From an uncultured Actinomycetes bacterium (GTDB lineage: Bacteria > Actinomycetota > Acidimicrobiia > Acidimicrobiales > Acidimicrobilacustridaceae), in NCBI GenBank assembly GCA_937927725.1, contig CALBSE010000062.1, positions 1 to 64,000 on the forward strand: 64,000 nucleotides of DNA, given 5' to 3'. Of the stretch, positions 1 through 8,225 are shown one piece after another. Numbering within the stretch: the first letter of the stretch is position 1; the number at the start of each line of letters is the position of its first letter. The notes beneath the pieces were generated by a model that saw only the letters and a list, made by a program, of their open reading frames with translations, did no database searches and was not told the DNA's origin. The position numbers and the translations under genes are program-made.

Positions 1-380
1 TGTTCGAGTTCTCGTTCACGAACCGCGCCGACGCGATCTACACCAAGGCCGAACTTGTCGTCGACGACGATGGCATGCCACAAAAGATGCCTTGGGAAGA
101 CTGGCGAGACGGCGAAGATTTGCCGACATCTGCCTGGATGCGAGCAACCTCACCCTCGGGCTCGGCTGCATTCGAAGGCGTCGTTGGATGGTCGGGCGAA
201 CTTGGTTACGGGATCCGAGCTCCCGAAGCTGCTCAGGACATCAAAGATTCCATCTCGACGCCGCTCGACATGATCGACGAGCACGGACACGGGCATGACG
301 ATCATGCTCCTGGAACACCAGAGCATGTCTCACCTGGTCACGACACACATGACGATGACGAATGGGGCGGTGATCTCTAG
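1..380 (+). CDS. nuoI: NADH-quinone oxidoreductase subunit I, C-terminal part (first complex I set), partial
   Basis: The reading frame is open from base 3 at the left edge to the TAG at 378-380. The visible 125 residues begin FEFSFTNRADAIYTKAEL, which resembles the segment after the second ferredoxin cluster of NuoI (family pattern '...TN.YELA....LIYTK..L'). The Fe-S cysteines lie outside the window. nuoJ starts 3 bases downstream, the normal gene order. The tail is longer than usual and ends in a His/Asp-rich stretch with seven histidines (DEHGHGHDDH, then GHDTHDDDE). The NuoI assignment rests on the short match plus context, so it is good but not certain. Confidence 0.75.
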   Translation, partial: FEFSFTNRADAIYTKAELVVDDDGMPQKMPWEDWRDGEDLPTSAWMRATSPSGSAAFEGVVGWSGELGYGIRAPEAAQDIKDSISTPLDMIDEHGHGHDDHAPGTPEHVSPGHDTHDDDEWGGDL

Positions 381-383
381 GTC

Positions 384-986
384 ATGGAAACTGCCGTCTT
401 CATCGTGAGCGCACTCATCGTTCTGGCCGGAGGTCTCGGGGTCGTTACCTCGCGCAATCCGGTGCACGCTGCTCTCAGTCTCATTGCGACACTGTTTGGC
501 ATCGCCGTGCTCTTCCTAAACCTTGGTGCACAGTTGCTCGCCGTCGTTCAGGTCATTGTGTACACCGGAGCAATCGTCGTACTCATCCTTTTCGTCATGA
601 TGCTCCTGGGCGTCGATCGCGAAGAAGATCTCGACACAGAACCTTTGGTAGGTCAGCGTCTGCTTGCCGGCCTCATTGGACTTCTGTTTCTTGGCGCGAT
701 TCTCGCAATCGTCATCGTCGGCAAAGACGCCATCGTCACTGGATCGCATTCGGTAACGAACGCAATTTCACCCACGGTGTCGAATATCTCTCAGATCGGC
801 ACCGCACTCTTCACTACCTACGTTTTCCCGCTGGAAGTCACCGCTGGTCTTCTCACCATCGCAGTGGTTGGTGCCGTTGTGCTTTCGCGACGCCCTCGCG
901 ATCTTGAGCCCATTCCTGAGCAAGAGTCGATGACCGATATGGGCGACGAACCGCTCACCGCCATTCCCGAGGAAGGAGCGCACTGA
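384..986 (+). CDS. nuoJ: NADH-quinone oxidoreductase subunit J (first set)
   Basis: A 200-residue, very hydrophobic protein with about five membrane helices and the NuoJ signatures RNPVHAALSL near residue 25 and VYTGAIVVLILFVMML near residues 60-75. NuoJ is a small membrane-arm subunit next to the quinone chamber; its helix 3 takes part in coupling. The last 35 residues are hydrophilic and acidic, longer than in the second copy at 10940 (169 residues). The gene follows the nuoI end and its stop overlaps the nuoK start by one base (TGATG), so translation is probably coupled. Confidence 0.95.
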   Translation: METAVFIVSALIVLAGGLGVVTSRNPVHAALSLIATLFGIAVLFLNLGAQLLAVVQVIVYTGAIVVLILFVMMLLGVDREEDLDTEPLVGQRLLAGLIGLLFLGAILAIVIVGKDAIVTGSHSVTNAISPTVSNISQIGTALFTTYVFPLEVTAGLLTIAVVGAVVLSRRPRDLEPIPEQESMTDMGDEPLTAIPEEGAH

Positions 987-1294
987 TGGGCTCGAACCTT
1001 TCCCTCGCGTACCTGATGCTCTCGGCGATTCTTTTTGTGATCGGCGGTGTCGGTGTTCTGATTCGCCGCAACCCGCTCGTCATGATCATGTGCGTTGAGC
1101 TCATGCTTAACGCCGTGAATCTTTCCTTCGTGACCTTTGGAAAGATGCTCGATGACATCTCGGGTCAGATCATCGTGTTTTTCGTGATGGTCGTCGCCGC
1201 TGCAGAAGTTGTTGTTGGTCTCGCCCTGATCGTGGCGATGGCGCGTCGTCGTCCCGGCGCAACTGCCGATGACCTTCGGACACTGAGGGGATAG
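986..1294 (+). CDS. nuoK: NADH-quinone oxidoreductase subunit K (first set)
   Basis: 102 residues with three membrane helices, the usual NuoK size. The buried glutamates needed for proton transfer are visible in MCVELMLNAVNL (helix 2) and AAAEVVVGLALIVA (helix 3). NuoK belongs to the antiporter-like membrane arm of complex I, homologous to MrpC. The ATG overlaps the nuoJ stop, and nuoL begins 5 bases after the stop. Nothing in the protein is unusual. Confidence 0.97.
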   Translation: MGSNLSLAYLMLSAILFVIGGVGVLIRRNPLVMIMCVELMLNAVNLSFVTFGKMLDDISGQIIVFFVMVVAAAEVVVGLALIVAMARRRPGATADDLRTLRG

Positions 1295-1299
1295 GGGAC

Positions 1300-3282
1300 A
1301 TGGTCGGTCTTGTCTGGTTACTCCCTGCACTTCCCCTCGCTGGGTTCTTGCTGCTGGTGTTTTTGGGAAAGCGCATTGGCGAGCCTCGCTCTGGCTGGAT
1401 TGGCACGGGTGCAGTCGCCCTGTCGTTCCTCACGGCATGTCTCGTTTTCGTAGGACTGTGGGGCGAACCCGAACACACCTATGAACTTTCGCTGTTCAAG
1501 TGGATTCCGGCTGGTCACTTCAATGTCGACATCGGCATTCTTCTTGATCCGTTGTCGATGGCGATGGTGTTGTTCATCACCGGTATCGCGTCGCTGATCC
1601 ATCTGTACTCAATTGGGTACATGCACGGGGACAGTCGTTTCCCGCGATTCTTTACCTACCTGAACCTGTTTGTTTTCTCGATGCTCGTACTCGTGCTCGG
1701 TAACAACTTGGTGCTCACGTTCCTGGGCTGGGAAGGCGTGGGTGCATGTTCGTATTTCCTTATCGCTTTCTGGTTCGAGAAAGAAGAGAACGCAAGCGCT
1801 GGCAAGAAAGCCTTCATCACCAACCGCGTTGGTGACTGGGGTTTCATGATTGCCATCTTCATGACGTTCTTCGCTTTCGGAACTGTTACCTACACGCAGT
1901 TCCTGCCGATGGCCCCGGGTCTTGCTCAGACCACTGCAACATTCATCGCACTGATGCTGTTTGTCGGAGCGATTGGTAAGTCGGCACAGATTCCGTTGTT
2001 CATCTGGCTGCCCGACGCCATGGCTGGCCCCACCCCCGTGTCGGCGCTTATCCACGCCGCCACCATGGTGACCGCGGGAGTCTATTTGCTTGTGCGCGTC
2101 AACCCGATCATCGCTGCTTCAGCATCTTGGATTCCGTGGATGATCGCCATCGTCGGATGCGCCACGGCGTTTCTGGCTGCAACAATCGCGCTCGCACAAC
2201 AGGACATTAAAAAGGTTCTTGCCTATTCAACGGTGAGTCAGCTCGGCTACATGTTCCTGGCGATTGGTGTCGGTGGTTACAGCGCAGCCATCTTCCACAT
2301 GATCACGCACGCGTTCTTCAAGGCGTTGCTGTTCCTTGGTGCCGGTTCGGTTATTCATGGCATGCGCGATGAACAAGACATGCGACGCATGGGTGCATTG
2401 CGCAAACTCATGCCGGTCACCGCGGTCACGTTCATCATCGGCTGGCTCGCTATCGCCGGTGTCCCACCGTTCTCGGGCTTCTGGTCGAAGGACGACATCC
2501 TCGCCTATGCCTTGCATAAGAGCCCGATCCTCTACGTGGTTGGTCTCATCACTGCACTGCTCACCGCGTTCTACATGAGTCGTCTCGTGTTCCGTGTCTT
2601 CTACGGCGATGCCCGTTGGGGAGAATCTGCCGAGGGCGAACTCGCCAACCTCAACGCACACACAGCAACTGATGCCGTTGAAGCTGACGATCACGCCGAC
2701 ACACACGACGATGATCATGCTCACGCCGGACATGGCGCAGTGCATCCGCATGAATCCAAGTGGCCGATGCTTGTACCGCTGATTGTTCTGGCTTTCTTCG
2801 CCGCAGTTGCTGGGGTCCTCAATCTTCCGTTCACCGAACACCTTGAGTTCCTCAACCGTTGGTTGGAACCAGTTGTCGGCGAGAACCAAGCGCACCTTTC
2901 TCTCGGTGGCGTTCAGCTGACTGTCGAACTTCTGATCTCAACCACGATTGCCCTGCTCGGCATCTTCGCCGCCTACATGGTGTACCTGAAGAAGAAGATT
3001 GATCCTCGCCGTATCGAGCTTCCGTTCTTCGCGAACGGTTGGTATATCGACCAAGGCATCACCGCATTCATGGGTGGCATTGGCCGCAAGGGCTTTGAAC
3101 TCATCGCCATGTTCGACAAGGTGGTTATCGATGGTGCAGTTAATGGTGTCGGTCGAGCCACACGCGGTGGCGCTTCACGACTCCGTGCCATTGAGAACGG
3201 CTACGTGCGCTGGTATGCACTCATGATCGGCGTCGGCGCTGTTCTGATTGTCGCCTTCGTTATGACGCAGGTGAGCTTCTGA
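1300..3282 (+). CDS. nuoL: NADH-quinone oxidoreductase subunit L (first set)
   Basis: 660 residues, the distal antiporter-like proton pump of complex I. The proton_antipo_N and proton_antipo_M regions are clear: FLGWEGVGACSYFLIAFWFE with the helix-5 glutamate, KSAQIPLFIWLPDAMAGPTP, and the SALIHAATMV and HAFFKALLFLGAGSVIH segments. Membrane helices run from residue 5 to the end. A hydrophilic loop at about residues 450-490 is rich in His and Asp (HADTHDDDHAHAGHG) and is absent from the second NuoL in the window. The ATG lies 5 bases after nuoK; the TGA overlaps the nuoM ATG. Confidence 0.97.
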   Translation: MVGLVWLLPALPLAGFLLLVFLGKRIGEPRSGWIGTGAVALSFLTACLVFVGLWGEPEHTYELSLFKWIPAGHFNVDIGILLDPLSMAMVLFITGIASLIHLYSIGYMHGDSRFPRFFTYLNLFVFSMLVLVLGNNLVLTFLGWEGVGACSYFLIAFWFEKEENASAGKKAFITNRVGDWGFMIAIFMTFFAFGTVTYTQFLPMAPGLAQTTATFIALMLFVGAIGKSAQIPLFIWLPDAMAGPTPVSALIHAATMVTAGVYLLVRVNPIIAASASWIPWMIAIVGCATAFLAATIALAQQDIKKVLAYSTVSQLGYMFLAIGVGGYSAAIFHMITHAFFKALLFLGAGSVIHGMRDEQDMRRMGALRKLMPVTAVTFIIGWLAIAGVPPFSGFWSKDDILAYALHKSPILYVVGLITALLTAFYMSRLVFRVFYGDARWGESAEGELANLNAHTATDAVEADDHADTHDDDHAHAGHGAVHPHESKWPMLVPLIVLAFFAAVAGVLNLPFTEHLEFLNRWLEPVVGENQAHLSLGGVQLTVELLISTTIALLGIFAAYMVYLKKKIDPRRIELPFFANGWYIDQGITAFMGGIGRKGFELIAMFDKVVIDGAVNGVGRATRGGASRLRAIENGYVRWYALMIGVGAVLIVAFVMTQVSF

Positions 3283-4934
3283 TGACCTCTTCGCTTCTTT
3301 CCACCGTGTTTGCCTCAGAAGGCGCGGCGTCATTCCCGATCCTTCCGGCGCTGGTATTCGTTCCGCTGATTGGCGCAATCCTCATCGCCATCATGCCGAG
3401 TTCCCGCCCGGAACTTTCACGCCAGATGGCGATTCTCACTGCGCTACTCACGGGCATCCTCAGCATCGCCTTGTTGGTCGAGTTCAAGACTAACGACGCT
3501 GGATTCCAGTTCGTTGTTCAGCAGACGTGGGTGCAATCACTCGACATCAAGTTCTTCCTAGGCGTCGACGGCATCTCGCTTTTCCTTGTAGTCCTCACGG
3601 GCATCTTGTTCCCGATTGCGCTCTTTGCCGCCAAGCCGGAACACAGCCCCAAGGGGTACTACGCATGGCTGACCCTCCTTATGGCGGGCTGCATGGGAGC
3701 GTTCCTTTCGCTCGATCTCTTCCTTTTCTTCTTGATGTTCGAGATCACGCTGGTGCCGCTCTACATGCTCATCGGCAAATGGGGCCACGGCCGTCGCGTC
3801 TACGCGGCAACGAAGTTCTTCCTTTATACGATGCTTGGCTCAGCATTCATGCTGGTCTCAATCGTCACTCTTGCGGTGCTCGCTGGTGCTGGCGACAAGG
3901 GCGGTGTGTCGTTCGACTTCACCAAGATCATCGCAACCAACAACCTCGCAACGAGTACCGGCCGTTGGTTGTTCCTTGGTATGGCGATCGCGTTTGCAGT
4001 GAAGGTTCCGTCGTTCCCGTTCCACACGTGGCTGCCCGACGCGCATACCGAAGCGCCGACCGCAGGCTCAATCGATCTCGCCGGCATCTTGCTCAAACTC
4101 GGTACGTACGGTTTCCTCCGTTACGGACTCGAGCTTTTCCCTGAGGCAACGGTGTGGTTCGCGCCTGTGATGCTTACGTTGGCCACGATTGGTGTGGTCT
4201 ATGGCGGCATCGTTGCTGCGATGCAACGAAACCTCAAGCGTCTCGTTGCCTACTCATCAGTCGCACATATGGGCTTTGCGCTCATGGGTCTGTTCGCGCT
4301 GAATGTTGAAGGCATCGAAGGTTCTGTGCTTCAGATGGTGAACCACGGCATCACGACTGGTGCGTTGTTTATCCTTCTTGGCTTCCTCTACACGCGTCGT
4401 CACACCTATGAGATTTCACAACTCAAGGGCATCGCCAAGGTTGCGCCAATCTTCGCAGGCGTCTTCACCCTCGTAATGCTTGCGTCAATCGGTGTGCCTG
4501 GTTTGAACGGTTTCGTTGGTGAATTCCTCGTCCTCATCGGCACCTTCGTCGCTCATCGTTGGTGGGCAGTTATTGCCGCAACCGGCGTCATCATCGCTGC
4601 GCTCTATCTGCTCTGGGCCTACCAGCGTGTCTTCCAAGGTGAGCCCGATGAAGCCAATAAGAGCTTCCCGGATCTCAAGATCTCCGAGAAGCTCGTCATG
4701 GTTCCGCTCGTTGGTCTCATCATTTTCCTCGGCATCTACCCGAAGCCGGTTCTTGACCGCATCGCTCCGTCGGTAAAGCGAGTTGTCACTCGTCTTGAAG
4801 TTCAGGTCGACGGATTCCATGAGCCAATCACTCGTAATGGCGCAGATCTTCTTCACATCACCGAGGGATCGCATGTCATGACCGGTGAACATGCGCTTGG
4901 TGTGGCCACAAACGGACAGGGAGCGAACCAGTGA
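3282..4934 (+). CDS. nuoM: NADH-quinone oxidoreductase subunit M (first set)
   Basis: 550 residues, the central antiporter-like pump subunit. The conserved helix-5 glutamate lies in FLMFEITLVPLYMLIGKWG, and the antiporter core is visible as KVPSFPFHTWLPDAHTEAPT and LKRLVAYSSVAHMGF. About 14 membrane helices are expected. The start overlaps the nuoL stop by one base, and its stop overlaps the nuoN GTG by four bases (GTGA), so the block is a tightly coupled operon. The last 70 residues are hydrophilic and somewhat longer than in the second copy (519 residues). Confidence 0.97.
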   Translation: MTSSLLSTVFASEGAASFPILPALVFVPLIGAILIAIMPSSRPELSRQMAILTALLTGILSIALLVEFKTNDAGFQFVVQQTWVQSLDIKFFLGVDGISLFLVVLTGILFPIALFAAKPEHSPKGYYAWLTLLMAGCMGAFLSLDLFLFFLMFEITLVPLYMLIGKWGHGRRVYAATKFFLYTMLGSAFMLVSIVTLAVLAGAGDKGGVSFDFTKIIATNNLATSTGRWLFLGMAIAFAVKVPSFPFHTWLPDAHTEAPTAGSIDLAGILLKLGTYGFLRYGLELFPEATVWFAPVMLTLATIGVVYGGIVAAMQRNLKRLVAYSSVAHMGFALMGLFALNVEGIEGSVLQMVNHGITTGALFILLGFLYTRRHTYEISQLKGIAKVAPIFAGVFTLVMLASIGVPGLNGFVGEFLVLIGTFVAHRWWAVIAATGVIIAALYLLWAYQRVFQGEPDEANKSFPDLKISEKLVMVPLVGLIIFLGIYPKPVLDRIAPSVKRVVTRLEVQVDGFHEPITRNGADLLHITEGSHVMTGEHALGVATNGQGANQ

Positions 4935-6622
4935 TCGCAGCTCTCTTTGCCCAGGTCGATCCGAGCATGCTCCGCGGTGGCGATGTCACCTCAGGCGCAC
5001 TTGATTCCGGAATCGTGCATGCCGCGGGCCCATCGATTGATTGGCTCGCGCTTCTCCCGATGCTCATTTTGTTGGTGGGCGGGTTACTCACTCTTACGTT
5101 CTCTTCATTCCTGAAGAAGCGCGCGCCGAAGAATCTCTTCACCTGGACCACTGTGGCTATCGCTGTTGCCGCGGCCATCAGCGTCGTGCCGATGTGGGCA
5201 CGAGTTCAGGGCTGGGGATCAGTGCTTTGGTGGAACCTCGATCAAGCGCATACAGGTCCGTTCAGTACGGCCGGGGGAGCGGTCGGTATCGATGGCTTCT
5301 CGCTTTTCATCACGGTTGTGTTGTGTGCAGGTGTTGTGTTGGCCGCATTGTTGGCCGACGGATTCCTGCGTCGCGAATCAATGACGGGGCCCGAGTTCTA
5401 CGTTCTTGTGCTGCTCTCTGCAGTCGGTGGCGTCATCATGGCGATGTCGAACGATCTGATCGTTCTCTTTATCGGTCTCGAGACGCTTTCTATCGCTGTC
5501 TATGTTCTCGCCGGCATGAACCTTCGTAGGGTGCAATCGCAAGAGTCAGGGTTGAAGTACTTCATCCTCGGTGCGTTCTCTTCAGCGTTCCTTCTGTATG
5601 GCATCGCAATGCTTTACGGCGCAACGGGTTCAACCAACTTCGTCGACATTCGCGACTTCATGTCCGCAGTTGTCCCGATCCACAACGGTCTGCTTCTTCT
5701 AGGACTCGTTCTGGTACTTGTTGGCTTGGCGTTCAAGATTTCCGCCGTGCCGTTCCATGCGTGGAGCCCCGATGTCTACGACGGCGCGCCAACGCCGGCA
5801 ACGGCCTGGATGGCCTCTGGGGTGAAGGCCGCCGCAGTCGCTGGTCTCGTTCGTGTCTTCATGCTGACGTTCTCCAACTACTCGTCGACCTGGAAGCCGA
5901 TCGTTTATGTGCTGGCGATCCTCTCGATGGTCGTTGGCGCAGCGCTCGCAATCGTTCAGAGCAACGTCAAGCGCATGTTGGCCTACTCCTCAATCAGTCA
6001 CGCCGGCTTCATCCTCATGGCGGTCGAAGCCAATAGCGCCAACGGCATTGCTGCTGCGGCGTTCTATGTCGCCGTGTACACCTTCATGGTTGCTGGTTCC
6101 TTCGGTGTGGCCACGATCGTTGGCCGCAAGGGCGACGGTCACCACCAACTCTCGGACTACAAGGGCCTCGTTCGTTCAAATCCATGGCTGGCGGGTTCCT
6201 TCATCGTCATGCTTTTGGCGCAAGCCGGCGTTCCGTTCACTGCTGGTTTCTTCGCCAAATTCTTGGCAATCACTGCTGCGGCCGATGCCCACGCCGTTCC
6301 GCTGGCGATCATTGCGATGGTTTCGGCCGTCATCTCGGCCTTCCTCTATCTCCGCATCATCGTGGCCATGTTCATGTCCGGCGGCGACGATGGCACCGAG
6401 GATGTTGTCGATCGTTCGAAGCGCCTCCATGTGCCCTTTGCCGCTGGACTGGCCATTGGAATCTGCGTTGTCGTTACTGTCGGCTACGGAATTTTCCCCG
6501 ATCTCTTGCTCCACCCCGCTCGCAACGCCACACCGGCAGCGGTGCAGTACGAACGCCCCACTGACTCGCTCAACCTCGGCGCGGCCGGATCCTCAACTGG
6601 GTCCACCACCGCCGGTCGTTGA
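4931..6622 (+). CDS. nuoN: NADH-quinone oxidoreductase subunit N (first set)
   Basis: 563 residues, the antiporter-like subunit nearest the quinone module. NuoN signatures are FIGLETLSIAVYVLAG, ESGLKYFILGAFSSAFLLYG, KISAVPFHAWSPDVYDGAPTP and VKRMLAYSSISHAGF. The GTG start overlaps the nuoM stop. This gene closes the first cluster. After its TGA comes a 76-base gap without a clear terminator hairpin, then nuoA of the second set. The C-terminus is a Ser/Thr/Gly-rich tail with no evident function. Confidence 0.97.
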   Translation: MIAALFAQVDPSMLRGGDVTSGALDSGIVHAAGPSIDWLALLPMLILLVGGLLTLTFSSFLKKRAPKNLFTWTTVAIAVAAAISVVPMWARVQGWGSVLWWNLDQAHTGPFSTAGGAVGIDGFSLFITVVLCAGVVLAALLADGFLRRESMTGPEFYVLVLLSAVGGVIMAMSNDLIVLFIGLETLSIAVYVLAGMNLRRVQSQESGLKYFILGAFSSAFLLYGIAMLYGATGSTNFVDIRDFMSAVVPIHNGLLLLGLVLVLVGLAFKISAVPFHAWSPDVYDGAPTPATAWMASGVKAAAVAGLVRVFMLTFSNYSSTWKPIVYVLAILSMVVGAALAIVQSNVKRMLAYSSISHAGFILMAVEANSANGIAAAAFYVAVYTFMVAGSFGVATIVGRKGDGHHQLSDYKGLVRSNPWLAGSFIVMLLAQAGVPFTAGFFAKFLAITAAADAHAVPLAIIAMVSAVISAFLYLRIIVAMFMSGGDDGTEDVVDRSKRLHVPFAAGLAIGICVVVTVGYGIFPDLLLHPARNATPAAVQYERPTDSLNLGAAGSSTGSTTAGR

Positions 6623-6698
6623 TCGCCAAAGATTGAACCGCTCTCTATGCGACAAGGATTTCATGCCGTGTTCGGCCCTTCTGTAGTGTCCGGGAACG

Positions 6699-7073
6699 AT
6701 GACTGAGTACTCCGATTTCGTCAGGCAGTACCTCACCGTCGCCATTTTCGCGGGCGTTGGTATCGGCCTTGGTGCCGGTCTTCTCGCCATCGGCAAAATC
6801 TTCCGCCCGACGCGTCCCCAAGAGCAGAAGTATCTGGTCTACGAATCCGGTGTTGATCCGGTTGGATCGGGATGGTCGCAGAGCCAAATTCGCTATTACA
6901 TCTATGCCCTTCTCTTCGTCATGTTCGACGTCGAAGCGGTGTTCATGTTCCCCTGGGCCACACAACTTGAGACCTACGGTGTCTTTGGCCTGGTCGAGAT
7001 GCTGCTTTTCGTGGCGATCCTGGCCCTTGGCCTCCTGTACGCCTGGCGCAAGAAGGTGCTTCGATGGGCTTAG
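6699..7073 (+). CDS. nuoA: NADH-quinone oxidoreductase subunit A (second set)
   Basis: 124 residues with three membrane helices and the NuoA signature KYLVYESGVDPVGSGW followed by QIRYYIYALLFVMFDVEAVFMFPWA. NuoA sits where the membrane arm meets the peripheral arm. It opens the second cluster. A possible promoter lies close upstream (TTCATG, 18 bases, TAGTGT at 6684-6689), which would place the transcript start only a few bases before the ATG; this is weak evidence. The gene overlaps nuoB by 10 bases. Confidence 0.96.
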   Translation: MTEYSDFVRQYLTVAIFAGVGIGLGAGLLAIGKIFRPTRPQEQKYLVYESGVDPVGSGWSQSQIRYYIYALLFVMFDVEAVFMFPWATQLETYGVFGLVEMLLFVAILALGLLYAWRKKVLRWA

Positions 7074-7564
7074 TAGAAAGCGGCAAGCTGCCTCAGCCGC
7101 TCGCCAAACTCCTCAATATTTCTCGGAAGTACTCCATCTGGGCCTACCAGTGGGGTCTTGCGTGTTGTGCCATCGAAATGGGTGCGGCATTCGCGTCGCC
7201 CCGTTACGACGTGATGCGTCTCGGCGTTATCCCGTTCCCGGCCAGCCCCCGTCAAGCCGATCTTGTCGTCATCGCTGGCACGGTCACCGACAAACTCGCT
7301 CCGGCCGTTGTTCGTCTCTATGAACAGATGCCTGACCCCAAGTACGTCATCTCCATGGGTTCATGCGCCAACTGCGGTGGCCCGTACTGGGACAGTTATT
7401 CGGTTACCAAGGGTGTCGATCAGCTGATTCCGGTCGATGTCTACGTTCCCGGCTGCCCCCCACGTCCTGAAGCCCTGCTCGAAGGAATCATCCTTTTGCA
7501 AGAGCGCATTGCGCACGAGGACATGGCTGAGCGTTGGAAGGGTGAGCCAATTGTCGTCGGCTGA
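7064..7564 (+). CDS. nuoB: NADH-quinone oxidoreductase subunit B (second set)
   Basis: 166 residues. NuoB carries Fe-S cluster N2, the last electron carrier before quinone. The cluster ligands are present: the tandem cysteines in ACCAIEMGAAFASPRYD, a cysteine in ISMGSCANCGG, and VPGCPPRPE. The motif IPFPASPRQADLVVIAGT replaces the commoner 'FRASPRQ.DL', so the quinone-facing loop differs a little from classical NuoB. The start overlaps nuoA and the end overlaps nuoC. Confidence 0.97.
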   Translation: MGLVESGKLPQPLAKLLNISRKYSIWAYQWGLACCAIEMGAAFASPRYDVMRLGVIPFPASPRQADLVVIAGTVTDKLAPAVVRLYEQMPDPKYVISMGSCANCGGPYWDSYSVTKGVDQLIPVDVYVPGCPPRPEALLEGIILLQERIAHEDMAERWKGEPIVVG

Positions 7565-8225
7565 TACTGAAACGCCCGAAGCGGCAGCGCCCGAAATCGA
7601 CGAGGCGCGCGAGGCCGTTCTGGCCGATATCACTGCGCGACTTGGCGACGGTGTTGTTGGTTCGCATATCCGTCCCGGTGACGACCTCTGGGTCCGCGTT
7701 GATCGTGCCAACTGGGTCGCCGCCGCCGAAGCAGCCAAAGCCATGGGCTATCGCTTCTTCGATTTCCTTTCCGCCATCGACTGGCTTCCCTCGCCATTCG
7801 GACGCGACATGGATTCACAAGAAGACCGCATTGTTTCCGGCACGCCCGCAAAAGAACCAGAAGCAATGGTGCAGGGCTACGCCGGTGGCGAATCTCGTTT
7901 CCAGCTTCTTGCGCGCGTGTACTCCATCAGCGCTGGCATGGGAATCACGTTCAAGTGCGACCTTCCCGACGACGATCTCTCCGTAGCGACATGGTCAAAC
8001 GTCTACGCCGGTGCGAACTGGCACGAACGCGAAGCTCGCGAAATGTTTGGGTTTACCTTCGACGGACACCCGAACATGATCAATCTGTATTTGCCCGCCG
8101 ATTTTGTGGGGCATCCTCTGCGTAAGGACTTTCCGTTGCTGGCCCGTCGGGTTCGCCCGTGGCCCGGAATCGTTGATGTCGAACCAATGCCTGGTGTTGC
8201 CGATGAGGAAGGAGAGGGTGAATGA
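7542..8225 (+). CDS. nuoC: NADH-quinone oxidoreductase subunit C (second set)
   Basis: About 227 residues. The NuoC (30 kDa subunit) core is clear: YRFFDFLSAIDWLP, then NWHEREAREMFGFTFDGHPN and GHPLRKDFPL. NuoC is a peripheral-arm scaffold holding NuoB and NuoD. The frame stays open upstream inside nuoB to a codon at 7437, but that would give an implausible N-terminus. I place the start at GTG 7542. A TTG at 7551 is equally good, since GGAAGG at 7536-7541 sits 9 bases before it. The end overlaps nuoD by four bases. Confidence 0.92.
   Translation: MSQLSSADTETPEAAAPEIDEAREAVLADITARLGDGVVGSHIRPGDDLWVRVDRANWVAAAEAAKAMGYRFFDFLSAIDWLPSPFGRDMDSQEDRIVSGTPAKEPEAMVQGYAGGESRFQLLARVYSISAGMGITFKCDLPDDDLSVATWSNVYAGANWHEREAREMFGFTFDGHPNMINLYLPADFVGHPLRKDFPLLARRVRPWPGIVDVEPMPGVADEEGEGE

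Noticed and set aside
6623..6698. Terminator between the two nuo clusters
   Set aside because: No stable stem with a T-run is visible in the 76-base gap, so separate transcripts cannot be claimed from the sequence.
7437..7541. Earlier start of nuoC inside nuoB
   Set aside because: The extra 35 residues (MSTFPAAPHVLKPC...) are the shifted frame of the conserved NuoB C-terminus and have no NuoC similarity.
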